Positions 1 to 6,301 of a stretch of 7,440 bases of DNA are shown piece by piece. Source of the stretch: Oscillospiraceae bacterium. Lineage in GTDB: Bacteria; Bacillota; Clostridia; UMGS1883. Location: positions 1 through 7,440 of the forward strand of contig SVJI01000069.1 in assembly GCA_015069065.1 (NCBI GenBank), given 5' to 3'. How positions within the stretch are numbered: the stretch's first letter is position 1; the number at the start of each line of letters is the position of its first letter. The notes under the pieces were generated by a model, which was not told the origin of the DNA, searched no databases, and saw only the letters and a list, made by a program, of their open reading frames with translations. A program made the translations under genes and the position numbers.

Positions 1-937
1 CACAACCATTAAAAATGTTGGTGACACCTTTGTGCGGAAATGTGTAAAGGAACGAACTGAACACGGAGAATATAAGAGTATCCGTGACTTTGTATCAAGG
101 ATGCTGGGAGACCTCAATAAAAGAAGTATTGAATGTCTTATTAAAAGCGGAGCTTTTGATTCCTTGAATGGAAGCCGTGCACAAAAGCTTGCTGTATATG
201 AAGAAATAGTTGACTCAGAAATGCGTGCAGGTAAAAATAATATAGCAGGTCAATTTTCATTTTTTGGAGAAGCCGAAACAAAAGAGGACATATTCCCGGA
301 AAAAGTACACGAATATTCTGAAAGAGAATTATTGAATATGGAGAAAGAAGTTGCGGGATTGTACCTCTCAGGACACCCCTTAGACCAATTTCGTGCTGAC
401 CTTCAAAAAATGAACTATCCTACCATTGCTGAAGTAATAGAGGAATCAACTGAAAATAACGAGAATTACTGTGATGGATGTGAAATTTCTGTAGTCGGTA
501 TAATATCTAACAGGCGCGATAAGCTGACACGTTCTAATACAAACATGGCATTTATTGCTATTGAGGATTTCACAGGAAGTATGGAGGCTATTGTTTTCCC
601 AAAAGTCTTAACAAGGCTGGATTCAATACTTCTGGAAAATGCTATCGTTATGCTGCACGGCAAACTTGACATAAAAGAAGATGAGGGTGCAAAATTACTT
701 GTGGATTCTGCATCTCCATTTAAAGGAGTTGTTGAAAGCTTTAAATTGCGCCTTAGTAACACTCAACTTATGAAACTTGATGGGCTTAGAAATGTTCTGT
801 CCACTCATACAGGTGCATATCCTCTTGAAATTGAATGTAGCTATGGTAATATTACTGTCAATAATATTTCAGTTGACGCAAGCGAAGAACTTAAACAAAA
901 AATCAATAAATTTTTTGGAGATAATGTATTATTGTAA
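1..937 (+). CDS. dnaE: DNA polymerase III alpha subunit, C-terminal part (5' end outside window)
   Basis: This is the C-terminal 311 residues of the replicative DNA polymerase catalytic subunit; codons run in frame from position 2. The GTG at 32 is an internal valine, because the frame is open to the window edge and the residues before it (TTIKNVGDTF) match the conserved 'IKNVG' stretch of DnaE. In window numbering, a helix-hairpin-helix region covers about residues 1-60 (LNKRSIECLIKSGAFDSL). A QFSFF pentapeptide at 84-88 fits the beta-clamp-binding consensus. The DnaE signature GLYLSGHPLD lies near 119-128. An OB-fold spans about 160-235 and a small C-terminal domain follows to residue 311. 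The polymerase active-site part lies upstream of the window. DnaE-type rather than PolC-type is inferred from this C-terminal order (HhH, clamp motif, OB-fold). No terminator follows the stop, so transcription may continue into the next small gene. Confidence 0.96.
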   Translation, partial: TTIKNVGDTFVRKCVKERTEHGEYKSIRDFVSRMLGDLNKRSIECLIKSGAFDSLNGSRAQKLAVYEEIVDSEMRAGKNNIAGQFSFFGEAETKEDIFPEKVHEYSERELLNMEKEVAGLYLSGHPLDQFRADLQKMNYPTIAEVIEESTENNENYCDGCEISVVGIISNRRDKLTRSNTNMAFIAIEDFTGSMEAIVFPKVLTRLDSILLENAIVMLHGKLDIKEDEGAKLLVDSASPFKGVVESFKLRLSNTQLMKLDGLRNVLSTHTGAYPLEIECSYGNITVNNISVDASEELKQKINKFFGDNVLL

Positions 938-944
938 AAAACTC

Positions 945-976
945 TTGCATTATACATTGAAATGATGTATTATAAT
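945..976 (+). promoter_or_regulatory. Probable sigma-A promoter for the 62-residue gene
   Basis: TTGCAT (945-950) is followed after 17 bp by TATTAT (968-973), and a perfect TATAAT overlaps at 971-976. It lies in the 73-bp gap between the dnaE stop and the next start. An inverted repeat, ATACAT (952-957) and ATGTAT (965-970), sits in the spacer and could be a small operator, but it is short and AT-rich, so it may be chance. Confidence 0.5.
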
Positions 977-1010
977 TCTCAGCCAATATATTTGAAAGGA
1001 AATATATATT

Positions 1011-1199
1011 ATGTGGACTACTGTGTATATGACGCAGAATATTGATACCGCCAGAGCCATGCGTGAAAAAATAGAGGATAGCAGTATTTTAGTCATGATG
1101 CGGGCTATCAAGCTTGATGACAGAGCAGGGGAGAACTGTTTTGAAATCCTTGTTCCCAGTGCAGAACTTAAAGATGCTCTTGACATTATAATCGAATAA
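1011..1199 (+). CDS. Small conserved-type protein of 62 residues, function unknown
   Basis: This is a 62-residue soluble protein beginning MWTTVYMTQN. It has no signal peptide or membrane segment. The layout suggests a beta strand (residues 2-8), a helix (about 11-23), a strand (26-33), another strand (about 42-49, CFEILVPS) and a final helix ending DIIIE. This resembles, from memory, the small proteins with 'MW.VVY.AQ' and 'EILVP..E...A' motifs found next to dnaE in Clostridia. Those are often left hypothetical or misnamed, and are similar in style to DUF2007-type putative signal-transducing domains. The ATG is supported by a GAAAGGA ribosome binding site (994-1000), 10 nt upstream. The gene follows dnaE by 73 bp, has its own likely promoter, and ends just before a strong terminator. 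Function is not known, but the clean start, site spacing and terminator support a real gene. Confidence 0.8.
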   Translation: MWTTVYMTQNIDTARAMREKIEDSSILVMMRAIKLDDRAGENCFEILVPSAELKDALDIIIE

Positions 1200-1217
1200 T
1201 ATTTTCTTATGTGTTTT

Positions 1218-1266
1218 GAACAAAAAGAAACCGTTCATGAAATTCATGAGCGGTTTCTTTTTGTTC
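1218..1266. terminator. Strong bidirectional intrinsic terminator
   Basis: A long hairpin lies between two convergent genes. The arms GAACAAAAAGAAACCG (1218-1233) and CGGTTTCTTTTTGTTC (1251-1266) are perfectly complementary over 16 bp. They continue through a T-G wobble (1234/1250) into two TCATGA hexamers (1235-1240 and 1244-1249) that pair around an AAT loop. Each side has an A/T-rich outer arm, so both transcripts end the stem in a T-rich tract. It sits 18 bp after the stop of the 62-residue gene and 8 bp after the rubrerythrin stop, and can serve both. Confidence 0.93.
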
Positions 1267-1274
1267 CTATGATA

Positions 1275-1808
1275 TTAGTAGTTTTCTTTTCTTATTTCAA
1301 AATAGCTCTGTGGGTGCTTACATACGGGGCAAATCTGTGGTGCTTTTTTACCCATAACCAAATGTCCGCAGTTACGGCACTCCCAGATTTCTTCCTCAGC
1401 CTTTTCAAACACTTTCTGCATATCAACATTATTTAAAAGTGCGCGATAGCGCTCTTCATGGGATTTTTCAATCGCAGCTACAGCGCGGAACTGTGCGGCA
1501 AGTTCTGTAAATCCTTCTTCTTCAGCGTCCTCTGCGAATGTCTTGTACATATCTGTCCATTCGTAATTTTCTCCCTCAGCAGCAGCTTTAAGGTTTGCAG
1601 AAGTATTTCCGAGAAGCTCCAAGGCTTTAAACCAAAGTTTTGCATGTTCTTTCTCGTTATTTGCAGTTTGTTCAAAAATCGCAGCTATCTGTTCATAACC
1701 TTCTTTTTTAGCTACAGATGCAAAATAAGTGTACTTATTTCTTGCCTGTGATTCACCTGCAAATGCTGCCAATAAATTTTGTTCTGTTTTTGTTCCTTCA
1801 AATTTCAT
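1275..1808 (-). CDS. rbr: Rubrerythrin (non-heme diiron peroxide reductase)
   Basis: This cytoplasmic enzyme reduces hydrogen peroxide to water in anaerobes, using electrons passed through its rubredoxin domain. The product is 177 residues, a normal length for the family. Residues 1-135 form the ferritin-like four-helix domain. The iron-binding positions visible include E19, ExxH at E52-H55, acidic residues around E93/E96, and a second ExxH at E114-H117. Residues 140-177 form a rubredoxin-like domain with C144-x2-C147 and C160-x2-C163, the 12-residue spacing typical of rubrerythrin. The start chosen is the ATG at 1808, not one five codons earlier, because GAGGTG lies 7 nt before it and the product then begins MKFEGTKTEQNL as in relatives. 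It converges on the dnaE-side genes and ends at the shared terminator. A probable promoter sits in the 86-bp gap behind it, although read-through from ysxC is possible. Confidence 0.97.
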   Translation of the reverse strand: MKFEGTKTEQNLLAAFAGESQARNKYTYFASVAKKEGYEQIAAIFEQTANNEKEHAKLWFKALELLGNTSANLKAAAEGENYEWTDMYKTFAEDAEEEGFTELAAQFRAVAAIEKSHEERYRALLNNVDMQKVFEKAEEEIWECRNCGHLVMGKKAPQICPVCKHPQSYFEIRKENY

Positions 1809-1815
1809 TTTACAA

Positions 1816-1821
1816 CACCTC
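1816..1821 (-). promoter_or_regulatory. Ribosome binding site fixing the rubrerythrin start
   Basis: GAGGTG on the minus strand lies 7 nt upstream of the ATG at 1808. An alternative in-frame ATG at 1823 overlaps this site and would add MRCCK, which relatives do not have, so the downstream start is preferred. Confidence 0.8.
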
Positions 1822-1823
1822 AT

Positions 1824-1837
1824 TTATAATATTATTA
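1824..1837. promoter_or_regulatory. AT-rich palindrome in the rubrerythrin leader (possible operator)
   Basis: A perfect 10-bp palindrome, ATAATATTAT (1826-1835), is extended by further pairs at 1824/1837 and 1823/1838, with one mismatched pair at 1825/1836. It falls between the probable -10 element and the ribosome binding site of rubrerythrin. The left half, TTATAAT, equals a PerR-box half-site. The right half, ATTATTA, differs from ATTATAA at one base, and the central base of the usual 7-1-7 arrangement is missing. Regulation by a Fur/PerR-family repressor is therefore only a guess, since such AT-only palindromes also occur by chance in AT-rich gaps. Confidence 0.25.
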
Positions 1838-1848
1838 AAATTATGGAA

Positions 1849-1876
1849 ATTATACATCCCATATAATTTATATTAA
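1849..1876 (-). promoter_or_regulatory. Probable promoter of rubrerythrin
   Basis: On the minus strand, TTAATA (1871-1876) is followed after 16 bp by a perfect TATAAT (1849-1854). Transcription would start near 1842 and give a leader of about 34 nt. The -35 matches only 4 of 6 positions and the region is very AT-rich, which lowers certainty. No convincing terminator for the upstream ysxC gene is seen in this gap; the only structure is a weak all-AT palindrome, AAAAATATTTTT, at 1875-1886. Confidence 0.45.
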
Positions 1877-1894
1877 AAATATTTTTGGTTAATA

Positions 1895-2485
1895 TTATTC
1901 CACTGAGCAAAGCTCCTTTATAGCTTCCCATATATCATCACTACCCATTCCTGTTTCAGCACTGAAAGGCATCATTATATCGTCATCCTCAAGCTCAAGG
2001 GTATAATAGATATCATCAAGATGCTCGTTAAGCTTCGTTTTAGGTAGTTTGTCACACTTTGTAGCAACAACGAACGCAAATCCGTGCCTTTCACGTATAT
2101 AATTGAGCATAACCAAATCATCATTCGTTGGCTTGTGCCGTGCATCAACCAGAAGTACTGTACATGCAAGTGTTTCGCGTGTATCAAGATATGTCTCAAT
2201 CATATTTCCCCATTTTTTCTTTTCGTCTTTGCTTACCTTTGCATAACCATATCCTGGTAAATCCACAAAATTAAGCGTATTATCAATATTATAGAAATTA
2301 ATTGTAGCCGTTTTTCCGGGCTTTGAGCTGGTTCTGGCTAAATTCTTTCGGTTTAGCATTTTATTGATAAAGGAACTTTTTCCAACATTACTCCGACCTG
2401 CAAAAGCAATGTCCGGAAAATCAGTTTCAGGATATTGCTTCGGGGAAACAGCGGAGATTGTTAACTCCACATTATGAATATTCAT
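1895..2485 (-). CDS. ysxC: Ribosome biogenesis GTPase YsxC/EngB (YihA)
   Basis: This is a cytoplasmic TrmE-Era-EngA-EngB-Septin-like GTPase. In Firmicutes it is essential and needed for assembly of the large ribosomal subunit. The product is 196 residues, the usual size. Motifs in order: G1/P-loop GRSNVGKSS at 30-38; G2 threonine T59 within PGKTATINF; G3 DLPG at 75-78, continuing into the family-typical GYGYA; G4 TKCD at 142-145, the TKxD form typical of EngB; and G5 SAETG at 175-179. The start at 2485 is preferred over an ATG six codons upstream because AAAGGAG lies 8 nt before it and the product then begins MNIHNVEL. It overlaps the end of lon by 14 bp, so it is translated from the same mRNA. 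The lon-ysxC order is conserved in Firmicutes. Confidence 0.97.
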   Translation of the reverse strand: MNIHNVELTISAVSPKQYPETDFPDIAFAGRSNVGKSSFINKMLNRKNLARTSSKPGKTATINFYNIDNTLNFVDLPGYGYAKVSKDEKKKWGNMIETYLDTRETLACTVLLVDARHKPTNDDLVMLNYIRERHGFAFVVATKCDKLPKTKLNEHLDDIYYTLELEDDDIMMPFSAETGMGSDDIWEAIKELCSVE

Positions 2486-4856
2486 GACAAGCACTCCTTT
2501 CAATATGAAGCTGAGGCGGGAAAGATTCTGTCTTAATACCTAAATCTTTAGATAAAAGCGCGATTTTCAGCACCTCATTACAATTCTCAACCACATGGAA
2601 AGTTATATCGTTCCTTATATTTAGAGGAATTTCTTCAATATCTTTAAAATTGTCTCTGGGTATTATAATATTCTTTATCCCATATCTGTATGCAGCAAGT
2701 ACCTTTTCTTTTAATCCGCCAATTGCCATAACTCTTCCCTGAAGAGAGATTTCTCCTGTCATGGCAATATCGCTGCGCACAGGAATTTGTGAAAGCGCAC
2801 TTGCAACTGCCGTCGCAACGGTTATTCCTGCACTAGGACCATCCTTTGGAACGGCGCCTTCAGGAAAATGAATATGTATATCTCTTTTTTTATAGAAATC
2901 AGGCTCAATTCCAAGGGTTTCAGATATTGACCTGATAAATGATAGTGCAGTTTGAACCGATTCCTTCATAACGTCTCCTAGTTTACCGGTAATTTGAGTT
3001 TTTCCGCTGCCTGAAAGAGAAATCACTTCGCATTGAAGAACCTCGCCTCCAACTTGAGTCCAAGCAAGTCCGTTTACAAGTCCGACTGTAGGAGTGGGAG
3101 AAATCTTACTGTCTGTGTATTTTCTTATGCCTAAATAATCTTCAATGTTTTTTTCATTTACAGAAATCGATTTTTTACCCTGAGAAATAGCAACAACACA
3201 TTTACGGCATATAGCAGCAATTTCGCGTTCCAGCTTACGCACACCTGATTCACGAGTGTAGGAAGATATTATATCCTTTAATGCATCATCAGTTATTTTA
3301 ACAGACTTTTTTTCCAGACCATGTTTTTTTATTTGTTTGGGGAGAAGATGGTTTTTTGCAATATTAAATTTTTCCTCAGCGGTATAACTGGAAAGCTCAA
3401 GTATTTCCATTCGGTCCAAGAGGGGAGACGGAATAGTTGACGTGTCGTTGGCAGTTGCGAGAAACAGTACTTTCGACAGGTCAATTCCAATTTCCAGATA
3501 ATTATCACGAAAAGCCATGTTTTGTTCGCTATCTAAAATTTCAAGCAAGGCCGAAGCAGGGTCTCCTTTATAATCTGCCCCTATTTTATCAATTTCGTCT
3601 AAAAGAATTAAGGGATTGGAGGATTTTGCTTGTCTTAGCGCCGTCACTATTCTTCCTGGCATTGCCCCAACATAGGTTTTTCTGTGTCCCCGAAGCTCTG
3701 ACTCATCTTTCATACCTCCGAGGCTCAACCGAACAAAGCTTCGTCCTGTAGCTTCTGCAATAGACTTTGCAATTGAGGTTTTTCCTACTCCTGGTGCACC
3801 TAAAAGGCATAGCACACTTCCGCAAGGGTTATTGGTATGATTTATAACAGCCAACTGTTCAATGATGCGGTCTTTTACTTTTACCATACCATAGTGGTCG
3901 CGCTCAAGAATATTTCTGGCATTTTCAAGAGATGAATTTTCTTCAGTATATGTATCCCAGGGAAGTTCGCATATCAGTTCCAGGTAATGCCTTGAAATAT
4001 TACTCTCAGGAGAAGTAGGGGGGAGCTTTTCATAGGATTTAAGCTCGCGCATTGCTTTTGAATAAACTTCATCAGGCAAAGGAATGCTTTCCAGCTTATC
4101 CCTAAGATGCGATACCTCATCATCTTTATCATCGCCCAACTCGTTATGAATAGCCTTTAGCTGCTCACGAAGATAATATTCATGATTATTGTCATCCATC
4201 TGCTCTTTAATTTTTGCCGAAATAATACTTTCTATATCAAGTATCTTAATTTCTTTTGTCATAATATCAAGTAATTTGACGAGTCTTTTCTTGACATTGG
4301 TAGTTTCGAGCAGTAATTGTTTATCTTCGTTTGAGCGAATAAGATTTGAAGCAACTGTATCACAAAATTCCGATGGGTTTGTTTCTGGTAAGTCCTTTAA
4401 AAAAGGTTCCGTTGCAAGTTTTGGATTAAACTCTATATAGTCATTTATCAAAAAGTGAATTTGATTCAGAATTGCAGAATATTCTTCAAGCGATAGCCCT
4501 TTATCACTTGAATTCTTATAAATTACTTCACCCTCATAAATATTCTCTTTAAGAAAAGGGGAGACAAGCTTTCCTCTGGAAACGCCCTCTACAAGAATTC
4601 TTATACATCCATCAGGAAGCTTAAGAAATTGCTTTATTTTTGCAACAACACCAAATTCGTTAACGTCGCTTTCGGTAGGTTGCTCAATATTTTCATTCTT
4701 TTGTGCTGCGAGAAAAATAAGTCCGTCTGCAGAAATTGCCTTTAAAACAGCATTTTTACTTTTCTCTCTTGCTATATCAAAATGAAAGACCGTCTTAGGA
4801 AATATTACAAATCCGCGAACCGGTATAATTGGTAAAACTGATTTTTTTATTGCCAT
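2472..4856 (-). CDS. lon: ATP-dependent serine protease Lon (LonA type)
   Basis: This cytoplasmic AAA+ protease degrades misfolded and selected regulatory proteins. The product is 794 residues, full length for LonA. The N-terminal substrate-binding LON domain covers about residues 6-200 (begins LPIIPVRGFVIFP) and is followed by a helical region to about 300. In the AAA+ module, Walker A GAPGVGKT is at 353-360, Walker B LILLDEID at 416-423, a sensor-1 asparagine at N470 and a sensor-2 arginine at R540 (SGVRKLE). The protease domain covers about 590-775, with catalytic Ser675 in KDGPSAG and Lys718 in GGLKEK. All key residues are present. The ATG has an AAGGAT site 6 nt upstream. It begins 10 bp after the foldase gene stop, so no separate promoter is likely. 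A tail of about 20 residues after the protease domain overlaps ysxC translation signals. No CIRCE or CtsR heat-shock operator was seen upstream of the operon. Confidence 0.98.
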   Translation of the reverse strand: MAIKKSVLPIIPVRGFVIFPKTVFHFDIAREKSKNAVLKAISADGLIFLAAQKNENIEQPTESDVNEFGVVAKIKQFLKLPDGCIRILVEGVSRGKLVSPFLKENIYEGEVIYKNSSDKGLSLEEYSAILNQIHFLINDYIEFNPKLATEPFLKDLPETNPSEFCDTVASNLIRSNEDKQLLLETTNVKKRLVKLLDIMTKEIKILDIESIISAKIKEQMDDNNHEYYLREQLKAIHNELGDDKDDEVSHLRDKLESIPLPDEVYSKAMRELKSYEKLPPTSPESNISRHYLELICELPWDTYTEENSSLENARNILERDHYGMVKVKDRIIEQLAVINHTNNPCGSVLCLLGAPGVGKTSIAKSIAEATGRSFVRLSLGGMKDESELRGHRKTYVGAMPGRIVTALRQAKSSNPLILLDEIDKIGADYKGDPASALLEILDSEQNMAFRDNYLEIGIDLSKVLFLATANDTSTIPSPLLDRMEILELSSYTAEEKFNIAKNHLLPKQIKKHGLEKKSVKITDDALKDIISSYTRESGVRKLEREIAAICRKCVVAISQGKKSISVNEKNIEDYLGIRKYTDSKISPTPTVGLVNGLAWTQVGGEVLQCEVISLSGSGKTQITGKLGDVMKESVQTALSFIRSISETLGIEPDFYKKRDIHIHFPEGAVPKDGPSAGITVATAVASALSQIPVRSDIAMTGEISLQGRVMAIGGLKEKVLAAYRYGIKNIIIPRDNFKDIEEIPLNIRNDITFHVVENCNEVLKIALLSKDLGIKTESFPPQLHIERSACHEYS
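2494..2500 (-). promoter_or_regulatory. ysxC ribosome binding site inside the lon coding end
   Basis: AAAGGAG on the minus strand lies 8 nt upstream of the ysxC ATG at 2485. It is read within lon codons 786-788, so ribosomes finishing lon cover it. This suggests translational coupling and decides the ysxC start. Confidence 0.8.
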
Positions 4857-4866
4857 AAATTTATCC

Positions 4867-6102
4867 TTATTCTATAGTGGTAATATATTTTGTGTAATTA
4901 TCATTGAACTTTACAACTGCTTTTTGGGAAAGAGTTGTTATATAGGTATTTGTCGCTTCACTTGCAAGCATTTCTTTTTGCGCGGAAAGCGCAGTTTCGA
5001 GAGCAGCTTCATTGAATTTGCAGCGATATATAATATGGTAGCCATAATTTGTTTTTACCGCTTCTTTGGTGAAAGTATCTTCATTAAGTGCAAATGCGGC
5101 TTTTTCAAAAGGCTCAACCATTTCGCCGTATGTAAAGGTATATCCCTCTACAGTCGCTCCGGGGTCGGTATTATGCTTTTTCATAAGTTCATCAAAATTT
5201 TCGCCATTATTCAATTTTTCTATTATCTCTTTTGCCAAGGCTTCATCTTTGACAAGAATGTGCTTTGCTGTGATATAATTTTTCCTGAATATCTCTTCAA
5301 AGTCTTTCGTATCATAATTCTCTTTCAGTTTATTTTCATAGAGATTTTCCATGTAGAGTGTTGCCAGGAAAGTTTTCTTTGCAAGATTTTCTAATTCACT
5401 GAGGGATAGTGATGATTGCTCGGCAAATTTTAAAAGTGCGGCATTGTCTGCAAACTGAGCGCGGTATTCTTCCCAATCCTTGTTAATTGATGCTTTGGTA
5501 GAAGCTTTTGTTGCAAATCCTTTCTTTTGTGCTTCACTGCACAAAGAATATATCAGCTTAATATTTTCCAAAGCCTGTTCAGCCTGAAATTTCGCTGCAG
5601 GAACGGAATCAATTGTAAGTGTCTGGAGTGTACCATTGGGAGAATAGTTATCACACGCATAACGCATATATTCATCCGGTGTATTATTGGTTATGTAAAA
5701 GTTCATTATACCACCACTGACAGGTGCCGAGTTAATGGTAAACAGAGTGGTGTCGCTGAAAGACTTCATAATATCGCCATTCACGGAGAATGAAGTTTTT
5801 TTCACTGGCATTTCACCTATAAAAACTGTGTTTGTTTCTCCGTCCCAGTTAACATCCTTTCCAAGCGCGGATGCAACAGCGCGAACTGGCAGGTAGGTGG
5901 TTCCGTCGATTATAAAGGGTTCTACAGTATTTCCATTAACATCTTTCGGTATAATTTCTTCTCCGTCAATCATTATCTTAATGTCATTGTAAATAGCTGT
6001 AACAGTTTTTGATATGTTATCTGCAAATACTGTTGTTGTACAGAGTACAAGTGCAGCTGAAAGACCGGCAATAAAGCCTTTGACCTTATCTTTGTTAATC
6101 AT
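4867..6102 (-). CDS. Secreted stalk-domain / parvulin-type peptidyl-prolyl isomerase (SurA/PrsA-like foldase)
   Basis: This is a predicted exported 411-residue foldase that would help proteins fold outside the membrane by prolyl cis-trans isomerisation. Residues 1-27 look like a Sec signal peptide: lysines at 4-8, a hydrophobic core at 10-20, and likely cleavage after VFA. The cysteine at 21 lacks a proper lipobox, so a lipoprotein is unlikely. Residues about 40-97 form a copper-amine-oxidase-N 'stalk' domain (PFIIDGTTYLPVRAVASALG, then VNWD). Residues about 118-275 resemble a SurA-type N-terminal chaperone region. Residues about 278-362 form a parvulin domain with H281 (KHIL), M328 and F332 (GEMVEPF) and H356 (YGYHII), which are typical active-site positions. 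GAGGT lies 7 nt before the ATG. It is the first gene of an operon with lon and ysxC. The overall domain calls are firm; the in vivo substrate is unknown. It could be named PrsA-like, but PrsA is a lipoprotein without a stalk. Confidence 0.92.
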   Translation of the reverse strand: MINKDKVKGFIAGLSAALVLCTTTVFADNISKTVTAIYNDIKIMIDGEEIIPKDVNGNTVEPFIIDGTTYLPVRAVASALGKDVNWDGETNTVFIGEMPVKKTSFSVNGDIMKSFSDTTLFTINSAPVSGGIMNFYITNNTPDEYMRYACDNYSPNGTLQTLTIDSVPAAKFQAEQALENIKLIYSLCSEAQKKGFATKASTKASINKDWEEYRAQFADNAALLKFAEQSSLSLSELENLAKKTFLATLYMENLYENKLKENYDTKDFEEIFRKNYITAKHILVKDEALAKEIIEKLNNGENFDELMKKHNTDPGATVEGYTFTYGEMVEPFEKAAFALNEDTFTKEAVKTNYGYHIIYRCKFNEAALETALSAQKEMLASEATNTYITTLSQKAVVKFNDNYTKYITTIE

Positions 6103-6137
6103 ATTAAGTACCTCACATATAAAAAATATTTTATTTA

Positions 6138-6166
6138 ATCATAACATAAAAGCAGAAGAAAAGCAA
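6138..6166 (-). promoter_or_regulatory. Promoter of the foldase-lon-ysxC operon
   Basis: On the minus strand, TTGCTT (6161-6166) is followed after 17 bp by TATGAT (6138-6143). TG-T directly before the -10 makes an extended -10 element (TGTTATGAT). Transcription would start near 6131, leaving a leader of about 29 nt before the ATG at 6102. It is the only convincing promoter upstream of the three genes, and it is of housekeeping sigma type. Confidence 0.6.
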
Positions 6167-6180
6167 CATAACAACAAAGT

Positions 6181-6192
6181 TTTTATATAAAA
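6181..6192. repeat. AT-rich palindrome between the divergent promoters
   Basis: TTTTATATAAAA is a perfect 12-bp palindrome. Part of it, TTATATA (6183-6189), is also matched by TATATAA at 6204-6210, giving 7-bp arms 14 bp apart. It lies upstream of both the leftward and rightward promoters. It could bind a shared regulator or act as an UP-like element, but it consists only of A and T and may be chance. Confidence 0.25.
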
Positions 6193-6241
6193 ATATCTTA
6201 AAATATATAAGTCATAATTCCTAATTATTCTTCTTTTGATA

Positions 6242-6270
6242 TTGACATTAAAATAATGGTATGATATCCT
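6242..6270 (+). promoter_or_regulatory. Promoter of the esterase-thiN transcript
   Basis: A perfect -35 element TTGACA (6242-6247) is followed after 17 bp by TATCCT (6265-6270), which matches the -10 consensus at 4 of 6 positions. The start would be near 6277, giving a leader of about 25 nt that contains only the ribosome binding site. That is too short for a riboswitch. Confidence 0.6.
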
Positions 6271-6301
6271 AAATTAAGTAATTTCTATAGGAGGTACAAT
6301 A

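Noticed and set aside
32..40. GTG at 32 as a gene start
   Set aside because: The frame continues upstream to the window edge with conserved DnaE residues, so this is an internal valine codon.
1209..1436. A 75-codon plus-strand open frame after the 62-residue gene
   Set aside because: It runs through the terminator hairpin and then antisense through the rubredoxin domain of rubrerythrin.
1867..1896. Terminator downstream of ysxC
   Set aside because: Only weak all-AT pairing is present (AAAAATATTTTT), with no G/C stem and no proper T-tract after it.
4924..5394. A 156-codon open frame on the plus strand opposite the foldase gene
   Set aside because: It lies wholly antisense to a well-supported gene, is rich in Cys, Phe and Ile as expected from reading that gene backwards, and shows no recognisable motif.
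6020..6060. Lipoprotein signal in the foldase (Cys21)
   Set aside because: The residues before the cysteine are L-V-L, not a lipobox (small residue at -1 required), whereas VFA at 25-27 gives a normal signal-peptidase I site.
6103..6180. CIRCE (HrcA) or CtsR operator before the foldase-lon-ysxC operon
   Set aside because: Neither TTAGCACTC-like arms nor GGTCAAA direct repeats occur in this gap.
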